Positions 1 through 11,386 of a stretch of 64,000 bases of DNA are shown piece by piece. The notes below the pieces were generated by a model that was given only the letters and a program-made list of their open reading frames with translations, was not told the DNA's origin and made no database searches. The translations under genes and the position numbers were made by a program. Numbering within the stretch: position 1 is the first letter of the stretch; each line of letters opens with the position of its first letter. The DNA comes from Ditylenchus dipsaci (taxonomy: Eukaryota > Nematoda > Chromadorea > Rhabditida > Anguinidae): contig SADC01000856.1 of NCBI GenBank assembly GCA_004194705.1, positions 186,001 through 250,000 on the forward strand. Direction: 5' to 3'.

Positions 1-236
1 GAACCTCTACGAGCTGTACCACTTCTGTTTTTCACATTTTAAATGATCACATCAAAATGTCGAGATCGACTTTAACTGACTTTTGGAGGATCCAAAAAAA
101 AAAGCTGGCTCTAACTCATTTGAAAAAAAATTAACAGACAAAAAATAAAAAAGAATAGTTGAAGTATAGACATGTATGGAATACCTGTTTCGATACTAGG
201 AAACACAAAAAATTCCTAAAAATTTATTAAACCTAC

Positions 237-659
237 GAGATTTATAACATCTTGTCTCAATTATTTTCGCTGCCACTCGTTGATTTTCCAAAATTTTGTC
301 TTCTACATCTTTCTCAGATAAATTATCTTAAAAAAAGTTTTTATAACTAACTTTCGTAAATCATTTACCATGTTTTTGCTTAATTTCTAATGGCACAATT
401 TTATCTAGACAAAAAATTATGATTGCTTCTTCCAAATTTTTCACGTCTAGTGCTAGTTGATTCATCAGTTTACCTCCGTATACAAACTGGTATAAGCCTT
501 GATGTGTCTCTTCAAATTTTTTAAATATAGCGTTTAGCAAGTCTTTGCGCAGCTTTATTTTATATCCATTCAAAGGTGTTATTACTAAGTTGTTCTTATT
601 GAATTTATCTGAAATTTTCAAATGAGACTCTTTTGTATACGCTATCTTGCATCCTAGTA
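237..659 (-). CDS. Two exons of an unidentified helical protein (copy 1, left end)
   Basis: Two minus-strand exons. The first runs from an AG acceptor (exon start 659) to a GT donor at 369 and encodes about 97 lysine/leucine-rich residues. A 42-nt intron follows. The second exon, 326 to 237, reads on in frame and is charged and helical, ending at a GT donor (GTAGGT), so the gene continues off the left edge. The protein resembles the exons at 3939-4676: both have an R-K-D-L motif followed by an I-F-[KE]-K helix, then a segment with E-x-Q-x-[LV]. I do not recognise the family. The intervals are supported by splice sites and the paralogue, not by a known domain. Confidence 0.5.
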
Positions 660-836
660 CTGATGAGGGTGCCAAAAGATATGCCTTGGTCTACAGTGTT
701 GCTTTAAGGGGAATTTTTGAAAATACTGATTTGGTTCCCCTGTTGTTTTAAGTTCCCCGTCCCCTGCTTTTTCTGTCGTTGAAACCATATTAAAAAAAAT
801 TAAAATAAAATTTTTTCGCAGCTGATTAACGCTTTT

Positions 837-1167
837 GAAGCTGATCCATAGGGAAACCAGGCGTTTTCAAATATTTTTCAACTTTTTTCAAAAATGGTCT
901 AATACTTTTTACGGTATTTTTACCATTTTTTGAGCTTTTTCAGATTTTTTTTTTTGAAAAATGGCCTTGGAGGAACAAAGTCACACTTCAGGCGCATAAA
1001 AATTCGGTCCTCCGAGCAATGCTTACAAAAAATTTTTTTTGTAAAAATGCTCAAAACATGGTAAAAACACCGTGGAAAAAGTAGCAGACTGTATTTAGAA
1101 AAGGTTGAAATTTTTTATGAAAGTGCTTGGTCCCACCCCTTTTTCAACCCTCGTGTGGATCAGCTCC
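837..1167. repeat. Foldback repeat, about 330 bp
   Basis: GCTGATCCATAG at the left end is matched by the inverted GTGTGGATCAGC at the right. The inner arms also pair loosely (ACGGTATTTTTACCAT against ATGGTAAAAACACCGT). No open reading frame lies inside. It separates the exons at 237-659 from the candidate exon at 1314-1585. Confidence 0.5.
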
Positions 1168-1313
1168 AAAAAACGTAAACGAGATGCAAAAAGACGCTGG
1201 AAAGAGGGTTGACAAAAATTTCAATCAGATGAAAAGTAGTTGTCTTATTCCATAAAGGGGTTGGCTAGATCTACTGTCCGTATCTGGTCTTTCATGGAAA
1301 TCGTTTAAAATTA

Positions 1314-1585
1314 AACATATTCATAGGTTATTTGTTCGAAATACTTTGTCTGCACACTTTTTCTTCTTATTTGCTCAGTTATTGAAATAAATTTGACGTG
1401 CTCTAAGGCTAAGACTTTCAATAAATTGATTGAATTCATTTCTAGGATTGATTTGTTGCCAGTAATTGCCTTAATTTCGAGATTTAATGCCGTCAAAATT
1501 CATTATAATTGTACCGGCTTTTTTTATTTTGTCAATTTCTCGAAACATGATGTTTATTGTCGAGGCTCAAATCTGCACGAGAAAA
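1314..1585 (-). pseudogene. Possible frameshifted exon upstream of copy 1
   Basis: A minus-strand stretch begins after a pyrimidine-rich tract ending in CAG (about 1586) and is open in two overlapping frames. The longer one gives about 60 helical residues ending at a stop at 1311. Joining the two frames needs a single-base change near 1500. It could be an upstream exon of the gene at 237-659. I do not recognise it. Confidence 0.25.
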
Positions 1586-1639
1586 AAATGCTTTTTTTCA
1601 TAATTAGAAACTATGTAGCTTAGAAAAAGTTTGATTTAG

Positions 1640-1975
1640 AAAAAGGTGTGTTTTGAAAAAAAGTAATACACATGTTTAAGACTTTTTACCTATAATTCGG
1701 CTGTAACTTAGCTCAAGTAATCGTGCAATCTGCGCTGATGTTTTTTGTGTTTGCAAGAGCCTCAGAACCATTTCGATACCAAGCTCGCAATTGAAATTTG
1801 AAAAAAGAAACATCGAAGGGAAACTAAAGGGATTCGAGCAAGCATTATTAAATTGTGTTTAAACCTAAACAATTTTCATTCCTAATTAGATACGGACAGA
1901 AAATTTACCTGTCTTTACATAAATTGTATAGTGCATTTCTTATACTATTTAGTAAATTTCGTTTTTTTCTATCCA
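1640..1975. other. No gene seen
   Basis: AT-rich sequence with no convincing reading frame, splice-site pair or repeat that I can assign. Confidence 0.4.
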
Positions 1976-1982
1976 GTAGCTG

Positions 1983-2215
1983 TACAGGGTGGCGCAAAAA
2001 AAACCCCGGCCACTTCCTTGCCACATCGATTTCCCAGGAAAACCGATGGCAGTGGTTAAGCTACCTAGGAGCTTTGTGGTGTTTCTCTTTATCACAGCCG
2101 GCATCGTTGAGGAGGTTTTCGACGGCTTGCCACCCAAAAATCGGAAACCGACCGGGCAAGGAGTTACGTACTTTAATTTTTTTAAGGTGGCTAAATTTTT
2201 TTGCGCCACCCTGTA
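1983..2215. mobile_element. Short mariner-type MITE flanked by TA
   Basis: The 233-bp element starts TACAGGGTGGCGC and ends GCGCCACCCTGTA, with TA at each end, as for Tc1/mariner insertions. Its subterminal sequence (CTCCTTGCCCGGTCG-like, read inward from the right end) matches the subterminal sequence of the mariner at 5903-7481, so it is probably a non-autonomous relative. The small ORFs crossing it on both strands are by-products of the inverted structure. Confidence 0.8.
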
Positions 2216-2478
2216 GATACGCGAAGAAACGGAACAGTACAATTTCGGAAAACTTCGAGGAACAAAAAAATAGACTAAGGCATCCCAAAGTCATAACTTG
2301 CCTAAAGAAGCAGCGTACAACAAAGTTAATCTTCTGCCTATTTTTAATTGCTTCATTTACCACTGGGTTTGTTGTAACTAAGAAATCATCATCTAAAAAG
2401 TAAAAATTTGAAACATTTCACTCTAGACCATTTATTCAATTTTAATTAAAGTTATAAATTTTTTCGGCAGGAATTACA

Positions 2479-2729
2479 TACCGTATTTCCTCCAATAAGC
2501 GCGCATGCTCTAATAAGCGCGCACCCCCTACTTTGAGGGCTTATATCTCAGCTCAGAGAATTTTTTTTAAAGCTGTTTAATGCATTTTCTTAACTCCCAC
2601 GAGCTCACCGATTCCACTTTTTAGATTTTGATTGAGCACCCAAATTTTCGAGATTGACCCAAAATTTTTCAGATTTACGGGGGTTTGAAAAATAAGCGCG
2701 CATGCGCGCTTATTAGAGGAAATACGGTA
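2479..2729. mobile_element. CCGTATT-family MITE (word: AATAAGCGCGC)
   Basis: TA-flanked inverted ends (TACCGTATTTCCTC and its inverse). Subterminal arms carry AATAAGCGCGCA-type words repeated at both ends. The central block contains TATATCTCAGCTCAGAG and a stretch around TTTTCTTAACTCCCACGAGC that recurs in the copies at 7602, 32929, 34032, 53021 and 53508. No coding capacity. Confidence 0.8.
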
Positions 2730-2734
2730 TATGG

Positions 2735-3900
2735 GTTAAGCCCAAAGTGGGATCTGACCACTTTTTGAGCTTCCCGGGTCGTCATTAGGTAAAGAAACAT
2801 ATTTTTAGGATTGACAAAGCATTTTTTCGAATTTTTTTATCTCATGTTTTTCTCCGTCCTAATGTCATTAAATACAAACTAAATTAACTTACCTGTATAA
2901 TACCACTCCTTGTTTGATTCTTGATACTCTTAAAATTTACAAAATGTAAAACAGATATTGTTTCGACTCTAGTCTTGTGAAACTAGATCAATTTGACCCA
3001 GTGACACTCAAAATGCTCATAACTTTTTTGTACACAATTACCTAACGCCTAACTCTTTTTCTGCTTTTTGGCTTTTTTACCGCGGCCAAAAAGTCAATTT
3101 TTAGTTTTTTGATTTTTCAATCAGCCTAAGTCTGTAATAGGCAATTGAGGATTTTGATCGAGTACCCGAACATCTCAAAATCGACCTGAAAATTTTCCGA
3201 TTGTTTTGAGGCTTGAAAAATAACTGCCCTTGGGAAGTTAACACTCTGAGTACGGGTTGTAAGATCAGGTCACTCTATTGCATAATTTCACGCTGAACAT
3301 GTCTGTAAGTGTTTTTTTTCATCAAAAGCAATTCCTGGCGGTGTTCTCAGCTTTTTAAAATTTGAAGAAATACACTTTGAGTCCATACAAAATTGGCTAC
3401 ATCATGTGAGGCTGGCCCCAGGCAAAACTTTTGGTCAACTTTTTACTTTGTCAAAAGTTGATTTTTAATTAATTTAAATTGATTTTGAAGTCAATTTAAA
3501 AGCAAATTTGGCAAAAAAAGTTGACCAAAAATTTCGCCTTCAGGGACCAAAGCGAAAAATAGGGGTGCAGGATGCATCTGCTTCGACACACCAAAATTCT
3601 TTTGGAGTTTCACCAGTGCGCAAAAGCGCTTGTCGAAAATTTCTAAAATTGACCGAATTTTCCGCCCACCCTGTATAAAATTATAATAAATATTTGATAC
3701 AAAAACTGCGTTTCATTTCACGGAATTCGCATAAAATTTTCATTACTTTAACCAGGCAACAGCTTGATCGAATGTAACGCATCCTAACAACATCTTAGGA
3801 CTAGTTTAAGCTCTACAAAATTAGTTTTTTTAGTTTTTTTTCCAATGGCTCAGAAAAAATGCTTCAAAGGATAAGGGCTAACGATCTTAGAGAAACAGCC
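2735..3900. other. Intergenic: degenerate MITE core and small repeats
   Basis: No gene. About 3040-3250 holds a degenerate CCGTATT-family core (ATCTCAAAATCGACCTGAA and AAAAATAACTGCCC) without good ends. A foldback occupies 3413-3545. A solitary mariner-like end (CCACCCTGTA) sits at about 3665-3674 with no partner found. Confidence 0.45.
3413..3545. repeat. Small foldback
   Basis: CAGGCAAAACTTTTGGTCAA at the left is mirrored by TTGACCAAAAATTTCGCCTT at the right, around an AT-rich loop. No coding content. Confidence 0.5.
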
Positions 3901-3938
3901 GTATTTTCTACTTTATCCGAAAAAGTTTAACGACTTAC

Positions 3939-4676
3939 TTTTTCCAAAATTTTATTTTTTATTGTCCTGTACTTGTTCAAGACATGTATTGCTTCTTCTT
4001 TTGTTTTAGCTAAATAGTAAACAAATAATAAATCAACTGACGGACAAACCAGACAAATTCAGTCCAAATACTATATATAGCCGAGCTGCCATTTCAAAAA
4101 AAAATAGGTAGAAAAGTATTTCGACCGTTTTTGAAAAAAAGTTCATTTTATACAAGGCTAGTTTCCGTTTCAAAGCGGGAAATACGATTTCGTCAAAAAA
4201 TTTTAAAACACAAAAAAGATTAGGGCTTTCGAAAAAGGGGCAGATCTATTTTAGAATGACAGATGGCAGCCCTGCTATAGCAAGCCGATTCTATGTAACT
4301 TACGGTAATTCTCACACATTTTTACCAAATCTTGATTCTGAATTAACTGTTTTTCCAAGTCTACAATTTCAGCTTTTCTTTTTTTCTTAAATTCTTCATT
4401 TAGGGATCCTGCAGAAAAATTGTTGAAAGTTTTTAAAAAGTTTGCTTTTAATCAAACCATAATGTTCTTCAACGTAAAGATCAGCGATCTCGGGGATGCA
4501 TAAGTGTTGTATGAGCTTTTTAAACGAGTCTAACGCTTTATTTAAATTACTGCTTTTTTCGAAGATTCTTTGATATAAATCCTTGCGTTCACCATCAGGC
4601 CCTTTAAATGTTTTAATTATCCTTTCTTTGTGTAGTGTTATCCTCTCTGGTTGAAATTGTTCTGTGTCAAAATTGT
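3939..4676 (-). CDS. Exons of an unidentified helical protein (copy 2)
   Basis: The first exon starts at 4676 after TTTTCAG and ends at a GTAAGT donor at 4304. It encodes about 125 charged, helical residues with an R-K-D-L-Y-x-R-I-F-E-K motif that parallels the exon at 369-659. The frame shifts by one base in a T/A run near 4410, and both halves are clearly coding-like. The next exon, 4009 to 3939, lies between TTTAG and GTAAGT and encodes about 23 residues rich in K and E. I do not recognise the family. The two loci look like tandem paralogues, both on the minus strand. Confidence 0.5.
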
Positions 4677-4708
4677 CTGAAAATTGTTTTTAAAGTATGT
4701 ATTAATGC

Positions 4709-5060
4709 AGTCGACCCTCAATGTAACTCCACCTCTGAAGGCTGACCTTCAGGTGGCGATATTTTGGGTTGGGTGATAAAGATCAGTGATAAATAAGATC
4801 TGTTCGTGAATGATATTGATTGATTATGCTAGGATATTGAATAAATTTTTACTATAAAAGCAAAAAACGCAAAACACCGGTTTTTCGGTGACTAACCGGT
4901 AACTATCCGGCATTTTTAAATCACCGGTGACCAACTAGCCCTAGTTATAGGGAGATTGGCGCTCTACCGAGGGTTGACTTCGACTCAATTAAGTCAAAGC
5001 CGACCAAATAGGTCTATTGTTGGGCAGCGTTATATCGAGGTGGCGGTATATCGAGCCAAC
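4709..5060. mobile_element. Tigger/pogo-type MITE remnant
   Basis: The left end CAGTCGACCCTCAATGTAAC and right-hand CGTTATATCGAGGTGGCG are in inverted orientation and resemble the better-preserved ends at 26489-26882. The right terminus is degraded and a second end-like motif (CTACCGAGGGTTGACT) sits inside at about 4965, suggesting nesting. The 123-residue ORF crossing its right part shows no recognisable domain. Confidence 0.5.
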
Positions 5061-5329
5061 TCAAAAGACCGCCCTCAGGCTGGCACTTTGAATCGATGTC
5101 GTTTGAAGAGAAAATTAGTGCATATCATAGTAAAAGTGGCTGTTTATCCAGGCTATCTATTTTTGTGTAGTTTTTTTCTCAGGCGTCTCACAAGTTTCAG
5201 ACACAAAAAGTACTTTAAAAGATACTTCTATTGTGGAAACTCCAAGATAAAAAACGCTATCAGGAATTGGCTGTTCCCAGTAAACGAACAGGTTCATTTT
5301 TTGAACAGTACTTGCTCTCGCGGTTAAAA

Positions 5330-5900
5330 GAAGAAGTGATTTAAAGAGGCAGTGGTTTATAAACAGGTTTAAAAATAACAGATTTATAAACTGGATTACA
5401 TAAGAACTTGCCTAAAGTAGAAGCGTATGAAACAAGCATCCTAAAAGCAAAATTTTTCGCAATTTTTTTTTGCTTCTTGAATTTCTGTAAGTGCGAAATC
5501 ATTATCTAAAGTGTTGGCGTTAGAAAACCATTAGAAAAATAGAAAAGACTACCTTCTTCATACCAAAACTCGCCTGTCGCTTTGCAAGCTAAAGCAATAA
5601 AAAAGTTCAAGGGTTCATTAAGGTTAAACCAAAGAAATTATCATCATTATTTTTTTTGTCCGACTTTTGGCCAAAAAAATGTTACTAGCATGTTTGGTCC
5701 CCTAATATTTTTATGACTCAAAACACCCACTTATCCTATGTCAGCTTGTCTCACTATTAACTGTAGAATTTCTCGTATATTATACGAGAAATTCTACATA
5801 TATTAGCAAACAGTTATTGACGGAGCAAAAGCTGATCGGTATGAGTAGGTGTTTTTCGCTCAATCACAAAAAATATAAAGAAATATTTGGACGTGCGTAG
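5330..5900. other. No gene seen
   Basis: AT-rich sequence. The only structure is a perfect palindrome at about 5765-5799 built on TAGAATTTCTCGTATA and its inverse, probably a small foldback. No reading frame stands out. Confidence 0.4.
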
Positions 5901-5902
5901 TA

Positions 5903-7481
5903 TACAGGGTGTCGCAAAATTACGCGTGCATTTTTGAAAATTTTTGCGAGGTAGCTCCTTGCCCGGTCGATTTCCGTCTTTCGGGAACCATACCCGCGGA
6001 AATCTCCACATTTATAGGGTTTAGGAGCATAAACACAATATAATTGCAGATTAACACACAACAAAATTTATTGACATGAAATTACAGCATTTTCAACACA
6101 AAATCACTCAAATGTTTTCCTTCTGCAGTGATGCAGGCTTCAATTCTTCTCGAAAAGCGTCCACGATCTTGTTGACGGTGTCTATCTCAATTTTGTCCCA
6201 CTCCACCAGCAAAGCACGCTTTAGAGATCCAGATTGCTATGAGCTTGATGCACACTCTGTCTTCAAGGATTGACCAAATTGAAAAGTCCAACGGATTGAG
6301 ATCAGGGGACCGAGGTGGCCATTCATTTTTGTCGATAAAGTTCGGAAAATTTCTTCTGAGCCAGTCCTGTGTGAGAGTTGCCGTATGCATCGGAGCACCG
6401 TCCTGAACCAAGCAAACTTCATAAAAACCAAGCACGAGGCAAGACAACCTGTTGAAAGTCCACTGTTCCTCACGAAGAACTCTTCTGCCCAAGGCTTGAC
6501 CTGCGTGCCGGAGGATCCTTCTGACGATAATACGCCTGATTGTAACTGAAGTCGGGATCAGCGAAGACGAGAGGCATTTTTCCGTTGAAGCAAATCGCTG
6601 CAAATACCATTACCTAATGAGAGAGTTAAAGGACCATGGTTTTGAGTTCAAAGACCAAGAGACTAACTTGTTGAGGATGCTGCTCGTGCGTCACAAGTCG
6701 CTCTTCGATTGCCGGCAGTTCTTTCATCCAAACTCGGTCATTCTGCTTGTTGTGAGCCTGCTCAATGGTGAAGATCTTTTCATCGGTGAAAACTACATTC
6801 CTGTGACGGCCATTGGCAAACCTGAAATCCATAAAATTCTCATAATTCCTCAAAAATCCTCGAAAATCCGATAAACCTCACCTTCTTCTCATTCCTCTGC
6901 AGCGCTGAAGCCGCTTGATTATGTGCGCCAGGCCGAGTTCTTGTCGCGACAGCATCTTGTAAGGCTTTAAACCAAGATCTTCCACCAAAATACGATGCGC
7001 AGAGTCGCCTGAAAATTAAGGATTGCATCTGAATAAAGAAAACACGAAAAGACTCACGAGAGATAGCCATTTTCTTGCCCAATTTACGAGTGGAATTGAA
7101 CTTCGTTGACGGCTCTGCGGTGATAGCGATCGCTGCGGCGGCAACATTCTCCTCATCCCTTGCACTTCTCGGCCGACCTTGCCCAATCCTGTTTGTTGCT
7201 GCCTTCCTCAAAGCGTCTGACTGCATTGCGACTGTGTTACGACTGACTCCGAAAAACTTTGCATTTCTCCGATATTCTTTCCCTGCTGTCTCAATCGAAC
7301 GAAAGCGGGGCGGAAATCAGAATTCATTCTGAAAAACAGACAAATAAGTTGGTTATTAGCAACCGCTTTTTGAAGAACCACAAAAAAATGTAAGAAATAA
7401 ACAATATTTGATAAAAAAAAATTCAAAGAAATTTCAAACAACTTTTAAAAAAGTGCACGCGTAATTTTGCGACACCCTGTA
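5903..7481 (-). mobile_element. Mariner-family element, DD37D (maT-like), with TA ends
   Basis: The 1.58-kb element has matching inverted ends (TACAGGGTGTCGCAAAATTA and TAATTTTGCGACACCCTGTA). The TA dinucleotide is present on both sides. It carries one intron-containing transposase on the minus strand (next entry). The family moves by cut-and-paste into TA. It is a plausible source for the 1983-2215 MITE. Confidence 0.9.
6187..7327 (-). pseudogene. DD37D mariner transposase with four introns, frameshifted
   Basis: Starting from the ATG at 7325-7327, the N-terminal helix-turn-helix (G-V-S-R-N-T motif, 7240s) is followed by a second HTH and a linker. The first catalytic Asp is in F-T-D-E-K (about 6790) and the second in Q-D-G-A-P (about 6400). 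The third lies in S-P-D-L-N-P-L-D, 37 residues after the second, as in maT/DD37D elements. Introns fit at 7009-7057, 6822-6881, 6614-6667 and 6403-6448 (46-60 nt, all GT-AG) and restore the frame at each junction. Single-base shifts in or beside runs remain near 7250, 6520 and 6455, so the copy is dead as read, unless these are sequence errors. Confidence 0.85.
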
Positions 7482-7562
7482 GTATCATGACTTGCTTTTT
7501 TTAGTATAATGACTGCTTGCTTTACATTTTACAATGAAAACCACAAATTAATTTTTTATTAC

Positions 7563-8088
7563 AAGGCTTGTCCAGGGTGAGCATTTTGGTCTAAATAGAC
7601 CTACCGTATTTCCTCTAATATAACCACCCCTCTCTATAAACCCACCCCCTCAACTTCCAGTGTCTGTATCTCGAACAGAGTAAATATTCTGCAAAGCTGT
7701 TTTTTGCGTTTTCTTAGTTCCCACGAGCTCTACCGATTCCGCTTTTTGGATTTTGTTGAAGCACAAAATCTCAAAATGACTCTAATAAACCCACCCCTCA
7801 GAAGGGGTTTGAAAAATAAACCCACCGGTGGTTATATTAGAGGAAATAACGGTATTTTTAGGTCTACTGTAGGTCTATGAAAAACACATTAATTAAAGGA
7901 ATCTAGTCAATTCTGTAACTATTTTCTTGGAGAGTAGATGTTCTTAGAGACTTAAGCACAACTTGATTTCATACTCTCAAACAATATTAACAAAGTAAGC
8001 TGGATAATTCAATATGTGCAATTTTAGACCTTAAAAAGGTTAAAATAGGTCTATTTTGACCTGAATGCTCATCCTTGGGTTGTCTGCT
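7563..8088. repeat. Outer foldback around a CCGTATT-family MITE
   Basis: The left arm (GTGAGCATTTTGGTCTAAAT) pairs with the right arm (TTTTGACCTGAATGCTCATC). The interior contains the MITE at 7602-7854 and further copies of the word TAGGTCTA. The MITE therefore probably inserted into an older foldback. Confidence 0.6.
7602..7854. mobile_element. CCGTATT-family MITE (word: AATAAACCCACC)
   Basis: Ends are TACCGTATTTCCTCTAATA and its inverse (one extra A at the right, AAATAACGG). Both arms repeat words of the type ATAAACCCACC. The core matches the 2479 copy (CGAACAGAG, TTTTCTTAGTTCCCACGAGC). Confidence 0.8.
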
Positions 8089-8459
8089 TAAAATTCTAAT
8101 TACGAATTTTTTGTCTAAATGTTAACATTTCTTTTTGACTAGTTACATTTTTTGAGTAGAAAATTATTTGAATAAATCATTTTTATTATTTTTACTAACC
8201 TGTAACAGTAGCTGAAGGGCTAAATAGTTAGAAAAAATATTCTATTTTCACGAAGAAACTTATATTTTCAGTATCATAATTATCTTAAAAAATTTGTAAA
8301 GGTAGTTCTTCTTCAATTATAATATAGGCAGTTGGTATTTTCTAAAAAATTGAAACATGTTTCTACAATAAAGATGATAATTCCACGCACTATTTAACAT
8401 AATTCAGGGGACGACGAAAACCGTATGTTAAATGGAGTTTATATTAAATAGGATCTTTT

Positions 8460-8645
8460 TTTGAAGACTATAGTCAAACCTCTTGTTGCATTCCACAAGA
8501 GACCAGCCCTTTCCGGATGCAAAATAGAGGTAGACGCAACATAGAGGTTTTATAGGTAATTTCTTATTCGGCCAACCAAACCACAACGAAGAAGGTGGAA
8601 GCGTTATATGAGGGGTGCAACATAGAAGTTCGACTGTACAGTCCA
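8460..8645. mobile_element. Degenerate Tigger-like MITE
   Basis: The right end reads GCAACATAGAAGTTCGACTG followed by TA. Its inverse is recognisable at the left (AGTCAAACCTCTTGTTGCA). The word GCAACATAGAGG is repeated between them and again, as GACGCAATATAGAGG, at about 9202. The right TA abuts another CAGTCCAACTT-type end at 8638. Confidence 0.45.
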
Positions 8646-8829
8646 ACTTCATTAACCCGACTTTCATTTGTGAGATCCTGTACCATCAAAAAATCTGAGA
8701 GAAATTTGAGAACCCGAAAAGGGCACTGGGTACAAAAGGATATATATATTAGAGAAAACACGATAGCTAGCTTTATACTTACAAAATTAACAAAGCATAG
8801 GAATAAGCTAGTTACTTGTCAGAACAGAT

Positions 8830-9800
8830 AAAATGTGCTGTTTCTCAATATGGAAAGAGACAAAACATTATTTGAGCCGATTTTTCATGGGCAACTTTTA
8901 TGGGTTGCCAGATCTTTAATATTAAAAAACTTAAAAGCTAGCATTCATAAGCACAACACCTATTCAGATGTTGGCTGCCCATAGCCAACCAATACCTACA
9001 GCCATAAAATCAATAGTGTCTAGATTTGCTTGCGTATAATGAAGGGTATGAAAATGAAAAGAATAGTGGACTGCTAACAGCTAGTGCAATTTCTTGACTT
9101 GCATAAGTAAGTAAGACTCTCTACATAACGTATTCAAGATACGAGACAGTCAACTTAGTGAAGAAGAGGATATTACATAAAGATCAGAGATATAGAGGTG
9201 GACGCAATATAGAGGGTTGTTATAGGGAGGTTTGAGTTATTCGTTGTTAGTCCAAAACTTTCCAGACACTGAAATCTTGCCCTGAATCCGAATCCGTTGA
9301 GATCGTATTAAAATAATGTTTCTGAGCTTACATATTCATAAAAGTACATAAGGGGTGAGAAATTTTTGGTTTATCTACTTAAATAGCCCTATCTCAGCTC
9401 AGAAAAAAACAAAAAAGAATCGGGTTGCTTATTGATATCCGTCCAAAAAACACCCCTATTGCGGATGGAACCCTGGCTTTACCCCTTATGGTATAAGGTA
9501 TAAGGAGGTTTCGCATGGGCCCGCACTATTTTTTTGTATATACAGGGATAAGACAATAGTCCAACAAGGTTAGTTATGCTTGAACTTGAGTCAGGTATGT
9601 TGCAATCAGCCTTAACATATGCTGCCTAGCCTTGCTAAAACCTAAAAAATCAATAAAAAAACAAACCAATAGGGACTTCTAGGCAAACACACCCACATTG
9701 ATAGAAAGATCAAAACCCCTATGAGCCATTCAATAATAAAAGATGATTAAAGAAACATTTTTACAACGACACACTGCTAACAGCTAGTGCAATTCTTGAC
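8830..9800. other. No gene seen; short direct repeat
   Basis: No convincing coding region. The segment CTGCTAACAGCTAGTGCAAT occurs at about 9071 and again at about 9775, so part of the stretch is duplicated. A fragment like the 8460 element lies near 9200. Confidence 0.4.
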
Positions 9801-9820
9801 TATTTGTAGTTTGGTCGGAC

Positions 9821-10305
9821 CCCTCACAAAATTGGAAATTAAGTGTTTGGCTCAAATGAAAGCCTACGATGTGCTGAGTACGATAACACAAATTCAACTA
9901 ATTTTTCTCCCTAATTGGCCGAGCTGTGGCCTCCCAGAAGGGTGCACGCTGATTTCTGATTTTATAGCGGTTTTTACGCCAAAAATTAGTGTTCAAAAAT
10001 TCTGATTTTTTGAAAAAAACATACTGTTTAGCCAAAATTTATTACAGACTATAATTGTTTTGTACTCATTAGAAGAGTTACTCTTGTTGCATCGAATAAA
10101 AGTTTTGAACGAGTGTACATTATCATATTTTCACTAAGTTTATAAATGTTTTAAGAAAGTACAGGTTTTTCTGAGTACCAAACTTCGGAGGAACACAGCT
10201 CGGTGGAACTAGTGTGCACAAAAGTGACTGAATTTAGTGCTATTTAACTCAACAAATCGTAAGCTTTGATTTGAGCCCAACACTCAATTTCCGATTTTCT
10301 GAGGG
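9821..10305. repeat. Foldback, about 485 bp
   Basis: The left arm (CCCCTCACAAAATTGGAAAT onward, including GGCCGAGCTGTGGCCTCC) pairs with the right arm (ending ATTTCCGATTTTCTGAGGG, including GGAGGAACACAGCTCGG). Arms are roughly 115 bp with moderate divergence. The plus-strand ORF over the left arm is an artefact of this structure. Confidence 0.65.
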
Positions 10306-10344
10306 CTCTAGGTGGCCTTTCTAAAATAGTTGTTTCTGAACAAT

Positions 10345-10547
10345 ATGCGAAAAAGACATGTGCCGTTATAAACAAGACCTTTTATTTTGGACGAGATGTC
10401 CAAGGTGCCATTATGCGAGTTTGTCGTTATAGAGAGGTGCGTTATAGAGCCGTTATAGTTATCGACCAACCAAATGAAGCTCTGGGTGTCGTTATAGACA
10501 GGTGCCATCATCCAGAGGTGCCGTTGTAGAGAGATTCGACTGTATTA
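10345..10547. mobile_element. Tigger-like MITE end with repeated GTTATAGA words
   Basis: The right terminus AGAGAGATTCGACTGTA is preceded by several copies of GTCGTTATAGA or GCCGTTATAGA. The matching left terminus is degraded (TGCCGTTATAAACAAGAC at about 10361). Confidence 0.45.
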
Positions 10548-10549
10548 CG

Positions 10550-11377
10550 ATTTTTTTGAATTCCGTATAGTTATGCAAAAGCTTACTTAAAAAACTGCTT
10601 ATGCAAAATGAAATAAAGCACATTTTGGTCCTTTTTCGTCGAAAAGTTCAATTTATCCGGAGCTTTGGTTTTGAGCGTCAAAAAAGATTTTGAAATGAAA
10701 CGTCAACATTTCCATAAACTTTAGGTCCAAATAAATACAAATCATTTATCAGACATAATGTAATTTTACATTGTGCTTTTTAAATCTGTAAAATTCTGGT
10801 TTTTTAACTACGGTTTTGCAATTTGGTCATTTTTTGTCAGAAAAAACCGTTTTATACAGTGCGCATTGCCATACAGTGTAATTCATTCTAAATTTTATAA
10901 CAAATTTAAAACATCTATTTGAAACATGTTTTTACACTTATTATATACAAAATATTAAAATTATTTTTAAAAATAATAAAAAATGTGTAACAGCATAAAC
11001 AAGTTCTAGGAGCATTTAAAAATAAATAAGAATGTCGTTAGAATCTTTAGAGTGAGGTATAGGTCCTCTCAACTGTTTTTATGCCAGCTCACATCTCTGC
11101 ATCTTTGTATGTTTGAGAGGGCAAAATAGGTCTGCCTCATAGTAGACCCAAAGATTTTCCTAGCATACACTTGGTTTGCAACGAAGGCTGAACTAGCCCT
11201 TGTACCATGCATCAACTAACTAATTTTTAGCCCTACACTCAATGTACTTTGACACATCTACTTTTGAAAATAACTCTTTTTTAAATAAAAAGAGTAAAAG
11301 TGGCTGCATTTTTTTAGCTTTTTTGTCACGCAGTATCTCAGCTTTCCAACAAGATATCTAATTTCGTTGAATGATTT
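10550..11377. other. No gene seen
   Basis: AT-rich sequence without a supported exon or a repeat I can delimit. It ends immediately before the foldback at 11387. Confidence 0.4.
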
Positions 11378-11386
11378 CCGAAATGT

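Noticed and set aside
1855..2403. 182-codon plus-strand ORF as a gene
   Set aside because: It runs straight through the mariner MITE at 1983-2215 and has no domain or splice sites.
6076..7332. Plus-strand ORFs within the mariner element
   Set aside because: They are shadows of the minus-strand transposase, whose catalytic motifs and introns are clear.
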